Source: Leucobacter aridicollis (lineage in GTDB: Bacteria > Actinomycetota > Actinomycetes > Actinomycetales > Microbacteriaceae). From it: DNA of 64,000 bases. The notes beneath the pieces are model-generated. The model had not been told where the DNA came from, did not search any database, and worked only from the letters and a program-made list of their open reading frames with translations. The stretch covers positions 744,001 to 808,000 of the forward strand of contig NZ_CP075339.1 of NCBI RefSeq assembly GCF_024399335.1, given 5' to 3'. This document shows, in pieces, positions 61,196 through 64,000 of this stretch; within the stretch, counting starts at the first letter, position 1, and every line of letters starts with the position of its first letter. The position numbers were made by a program, and so were the translations under genes.

Positions 61196-61765
61196 GCGGA
61201 TGGCGTCAGTCTGGAGGCGCGTGTGAAGCGTGATCGCGAGCAGCGCGATAGCCGCCCCAATGAGCGCCCCGATCGAGGATCGGGCTGGCGACGATGAACA
61301 CACTGCCAGCGCTGAGTGGGTGAGCCACGGGTGCTCGACGAGAACCGTAGCGAGCACGTCGTCTCTTTAGCCGCGGGTCGCGGGCTGCGGGTCGCGCACG
61401 CGCGTGGACCCGAGAAGGCCAGCCTGGCGGGGGTCCGATCTGCCGGTTGTGGGCCTCGTATGCGCCCGCGTGCATGGCGATTTCGGGCGCCCATCTGGAC
61501 CATTTGGGCGATTGAGAGCACTTGCTTGGGTGGTACCAGTTGAAGCACTGTTTTGCACAGATGTGAATGCTGGTTCACTCAAATGCAGGGTAGGCCTTAC
61601 TCAGATCTACGCCATCGGTTCCCCGACCCATTGAAACCGTGATGCTCGCTCACCTAGCTTCGGTCGTGGCCTTCTACATGGGTCGCACACGCCGTGCGCC
61701 CCATGTCAGGAATCTCGAGGTGCACCTTGCACTTGCGGTGGCCGCGTACTGAAAGAGGAGAAGCA
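61196..61765. other. Non-coding/decayed region before the TasA-like cluster
   Basis: Open frames overlap on both strands but none shows a family motif; a hydrophobic minus-strand stretch near 61210-61290 (ALIGAAIALLAITLHTRL) may be debris of a membrane protein. The right 100 bases must contain the promoter of the gene at 61766, with AGAGGAG at 61754-61760. Confidence 0.4.
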
Positions 61766-62386
61766 ATGACCAAGGTAAACCAGAAGTCGGGGCGGAAACG
61801 AGTACTCATCGCAGCGGGCTCGCTGCTGGGGGTCGGCGCGCTCGCCGTTGCAGCTGCATTCACTGATTTCGCGAATCTGAACCTGGGCAATGGGACCGGT
61901 GGCGGTATCGGCGGCGGCGACAACACCTTCAACATCATGGTTGTCGGCACCGACGCTGACGGCGTGCCCGTTCCCGGCACCTGGCAGGAAGCCGACACCG
62001 CTGAGGGCGTCGACATCGCACTCACCGGCGCAGACACCATCACTCCCGGAGACACGATCTTCGTTGACATCCCAGTGCTCAACGACAGCCCTAAGCTGTC
62101 AGCCGATCTCTCGCTGACGCTCGGCGACGTGCCTGGCAAGACTTCCGACGCTGACTACGCAGCGCAGCTTCGCTACACGATCACCGTTGACGGCACAGAT
62201 GTCGCGACCAATGCGACTCAGGCAGCAGTCAACGCGCTGAGCCTCACCCAGATTGCGGCTGCGGACGAGAGCAACGTGAAGGTTGCCGTGACGCTGCTTG
62301 ACCAGGGCAGCGCTGCAGCCAACAACGCCCTGCAGGGAAAGAGTGCCTTCGTGCAAGCGCAGTTTGAGGCCGAATCCTCCAACTAG
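61766..62386 (+). CDS. TasA-like secreted protein with alternate-type signal peptide
   Basis: A 206-residue protein. The basic start KSGRKRVLIAAGSLLGVGAL, a hydrophobic core and AAFTDFANLNLG resemble the SipW-dependent/alternate-type signal peptide of TasA and CalY family proteins. The mature part is acidic and beta-rich, with a Gly-rich spacer (GNGTGGGIGGGD). TasA forms amyloid-like matrix fibres in Bacillus; the actinobacterial role is unknown. AGAGGAG precedes the ATG. A strong hairpin separates it from two paralogues, suggesting it is the major subunit. Confidence 0.8.
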   Translation: MTKVNQKSGRKRVLIAAGSLLGVGALAVAAAFTDFANLNLGNGTGGGIGGGDNTFNIMVVGTDADGVPVPGTWQEADTAEGVDIALTGADTITPGDTIFVDIPVLNDSPKLSADLSLTLGDVPGKTSDADYAAQLRYTITVDGTDVATNATQAAVNALSLTQIAAADESNVKVAVTLLDQGSAAANNALQGKSAFVQAQFEAESSN

Positions 62387-62394
62387 CTTCCTCT

Positions 62395-62426
62395 CCCGGC
62401 CCGGACGAAAGACCGTCCGGGCCGGG
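62395..62426 (+). terminator. Hairpin between TasA-like genes
   Basis: CCCGGCCCGGACG / CGTCCGGGCCGGG, 13-bp perfect stem with a 6-base loop, 8 bases after the first TasA-like stop. It would let most transcripts end here and reduce expression of the following genes, or protect the first mRNA. Confidence 0.65.
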
Positions 62427-62463
62427 ACGCACCACTTTCCCATGCGAGCGAGAGGCGATCCCG

Positions 62464-63093
62464 ATGACCGTGAGTTCCCGACGCGCAGACAGAGCGCGTC
62501 TCGTCGTGGCAGGCGGCGGCCTGCTGGGCGTGACTGCGCTCATGACAACCGCATTCTTCACAGATTTCGCCGACCTCGAAGCTCAGGTAGACGGCTCGCA
62601 GAACACCTTCGACATTGTTGTGGCGGGAAGTGTCGAGCCTGGGTGGCGACCAGCGGACGCTGACTGGGCGCAGGGAGACGACGAACCCTTCCTCATTGAC
62701 CTCGGCGGTTCGACTGAGCTGCCGCCCGGCGGGACGAAGCACGTTCGAATCGCCGTGCAAAATGCGAGTCCACGGATCGCCGGTGGGCTCGAGCTCGAAC
62801 TCAGCGATCCTGACCCGCAGGGAAACGCAACCGACCCGGCGACGGGCCGGTACCTGGAACTCTTCGACCAGCTCGAATTTGAGCTTGCTGCCGACGGTGC
62901 GACATTTTTTCGCACCGCGGGATCAGGCACCGCTGCTGACCGCACATACACGTGGCCGATACCGCTCGAACCTGGCGAAGTCCGCGAGATTGACGTGGCG
63001 ATCTCGTTACCGCGCGACGTCGACGACCGGTGGCAGCAAGCAAGTACACAGATCCAATTTGGTTTCAAGGCGGTGAGCGAAAGTGGAAAGTAA
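62464..63093 (+). CDS. TasA-like secreted protein, second paralogue
   Basis: A 209-residue protein with the same layout as its upstream neighbour: basic N-terminus, hydrophobic segment (LVVAGGGLLGVTALMTTAFF), then TDFADLEAQVDG and NTFDIVVAGS. The mature domain is a TasA/CalY-like beta-sandwich with LPPGGTKHVRIAVQNASP. Its end overlaps the start of the third paralogue by 11 bases, so the two are co-translated. Likely a minor fibre or surface subunit. Confidence 0.78.
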   Translation: MTVSSRRADRARLVVAGGGLLGVTALMTTAFFTDFADLEAQVDGSQNTFDIVVAGSVEPGWRPADADWAQGDDEPFLIDLGGSTELPPGGTKHVRIAVQNASPRIAGGLELELSDPDPQGNATDPATGRYLELFDQLEFELAADGATFFRTAGSGTAADRTYTWPIPLEPGEVREIDVAISLPRDVDDRWQQASTQIQFGFKAVSESGK

Positions 63094-63688
63094 CACTCCT
63101 GCAGCCCAGGGAGCGGGCCGCACTGGCAAACTCCGGGTGCTGATCGCTGCCGGAGCGCTTCTGGGTGCCGGGGTGGCTGCGACAGCCGCCGCCTACCTCG
63201 ATCAAGCAACGGTGAATTTCGCACCTGCTGGAGCGACCTACGACATCGCGTTTGCCGACGGCGACGGAACCACGCAGCAGGGCAACCCCGAACCCTTCGA
63301 ACTCGACGTGACTGACGCCCCGCCAATCAACGAAATCGGCAGCGAGCCGCTACACCGCACTGAGCTCACCCTCAGAAACGCGGGCACCTCAGAGAGCGGG
63401 ACGGTGACGTTGCACCTCACCTCGCTCCTTCCGCCCCCGCCCCCTGACGACGACGGGGTGCAACGCGACCCCTTTGAAGTCTTGCTCGTTTCGGCATGGG
63501 ACACCAACGGGGTCTTGGTGGCGGACCAGGTCGCTGCAGCGGATCTCACCATGACACTCGATGCGTGGCCAGCAGGGGAGGATCGCACGGTAGTGCTGCA
63601 GCTCGCGTACCAGTCAGACCTTGGAACTCCGTACTACTTCGGTAAGGACACGAGAATCGGATTCCACATCGAAGGAGTCTCGTCATGA
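63083..63688 (+). CDS. TasA-like secreted protein, third paralogue
   Basis: A 201-residue protein read from GTG inside the preceding gene. Basic start, hydrophobic segment (LRVLIAAGALLGAGVAATAA), AAYLDQATVNFAPAG, then a beta-rich mature part with a proline/aspartate loop (PPPPPDDDG). Diverged from the other two but same architecture. Its stop overlaps the next gene by ATGA. Confidence 0.75.
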   Translation: MESNTPAAQGAGRTGKLRVLIAAGALLGAGVAATAAAYLDQATVNFAPAGATYDIAFADGDGTTQQGNPEPFELDVTDAPPINEIGSEPLHRTELTLRNAGTSESGTVTLHLTSLLPPPPPDDDGVQRDPFEVLLVSAWDTNGVLVADQVAAADLTMTLDAWPAGEDRTVVLQLAYQSDLGTPYYFGKDTRIGFHIEGVSS

Positions 63689-64000
63689 GGTATGCAGCTG
63701 TGCGGTGCTCTGCCGCCGTTGCCTGTGCGGGTGCGCTCACGCTGATCGGTCAGGCCGCAGCGGGAGCCGTCACGCCCAGAGACCCCGAGCTGTTCGTGCT
63801 CGAGGAACGGGTCATCACGGTGGAGGCACCGGCGCCCGGCGAACACTCGGACTGGGCGTTCAATGTGGGGAACGCGACCGGTAACGAGGCAGAGGTGTTC
63901 GTGCGGCTCTCGGACGCCGAGGGCCCGCTGTTCGCCGGGGCAGACCCCGGTGAAGTTGCGATCGGTGTCGATTCCGGCTCCCCGGTTCTGGCGGGTCCCG
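63685..64000 (+). CDS. Secreted protein, start only (3' partial)
   Basis: Starts at the ATG overlapping the previous stop and stays open to the window end (105 codons). It begins with a conventional signal peptide (MRYAAVRCSAAVACAGALTL, cleavage near AAAGAVTP) and continues with an acidic domain (FVLEERVITVEAPAPGEHSD, WAFNVGNATGNEAEVFVRL) that looks beta-rich. Probably another surface or accessory protein of the TasA-like cluster; a SipW-type signal peptidase gene is expected further on. Confidence 0.75.
   Translation, partial: MRYAAVRCSAAVACAGALTLIGQAAAGAVTPRDPELFVLEERVITVEAPAPGEHSDWAFNVGNATGNEAEVFVRLSDAEGPLFAGADPGEVAIGVDSGSPVLAGP

Noticed and set aside
61206..61475. Minus-strand gene before the TasA-like cluster
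   Set aside because: Two frames each hold a few plausible residues but no start, motif or continuous similarity; treated as decayed DNA.

Overview
The window is chromosomal DNA of a high-GC Gram-positive bacterium, most likely an actinobacterium of the Microbacteriaceae type (Leucobacter-like). This is inferred from the very GC-rich coding style, frequent GTG starts, ATGA/GTGA gene overlaps, a sortase-anchored surface protein, lipoprotein-type ABC binding proteins and TasA-like secreted proteins. No rRNA, tRNA or CRISPR array was seen. No ribosomal or other marker gene is present, so the taxonomic call stays an inference.

Left end (1-6.0 kb): a visibly lower-GC accessory segment. It carries two overlapping reverse transcriptase genes (the first cut by the window edge) arranged like a type 3 defence-associated RT (DRT3) system. 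A small helix-turn-helix protein, a relic of an IS3-family transposase, a secreted cysteine-containing protein with a two-helix membrane partner (bacteriocin/immunity-like), and a hipA toxin pseudogene with three in-frame amber codons follow.

6.0-15.7 kb: a histidine-utilisation locus built as a divergon. hutI, a hutH-like lyase with a non-canonical MIO triad, and an IclR regulator run left; hutU, hutG and a four-gene OpuC/HutXWV-type ABC importer run right. Next come a 1231-residue wall-anchored phosphodiester glycosidase/metallophosphoesterase and a DUF3592 protein (16-20.3 kb).

20.3-26.3 kb: a RidA protein and a cupin-XRE regulator diverge from an amino-acid-type ABC importer, an acetamidase/formamidase and a phosphotriesterase-like hydrolase, suggesting uptake and stepwise hydrolysis of a small amide. 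26.3-30.3 kb: a ketoacyl-ACP synthase III homologue is translationally coupled to a MacB/LolD-type ABC exporter. 30.5-38.3 kb: a GntR regulator facing a fumarylacetoacetase-family and an MBL-fold gene, then a PucR/CdaR-like regulator, MHS-family transporter and M20 peptidase on the minus strand, and a DHFR-like reductase.

38.7-50.4 kb: a nine-gene tightly coupled operon: aldo/keto reductase, M20 amidohydrolase, peptide/nickel-type ABC importer (two permeases, a fused double ATPase, binding lipoprotein), two luciferase-like monooxygenases and a DUF1684-flavin reductase fusion. The set resembles S-substituted cysteine (mercapturate-like) or xenobiotic salvage operons. Then nhaA, an Ehu-like (ectoine/amino acid) ABC importer with a divergent GntR/FCD regulator and a matching operator palindrome, a CPBP protease and a succinate-semialdehyde-type dehydrogenase (50.7-59.2 kb).

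Right end (59.2-64 kb): small membrane proteins including an SdpI homologue flanked by 75-bp direct repeats made from the 3' end of a decayed periplasmic-binding-protein gene, then the start of a cluster of TasA/alternate-signal-peptide secreted proteins that runs off the window.
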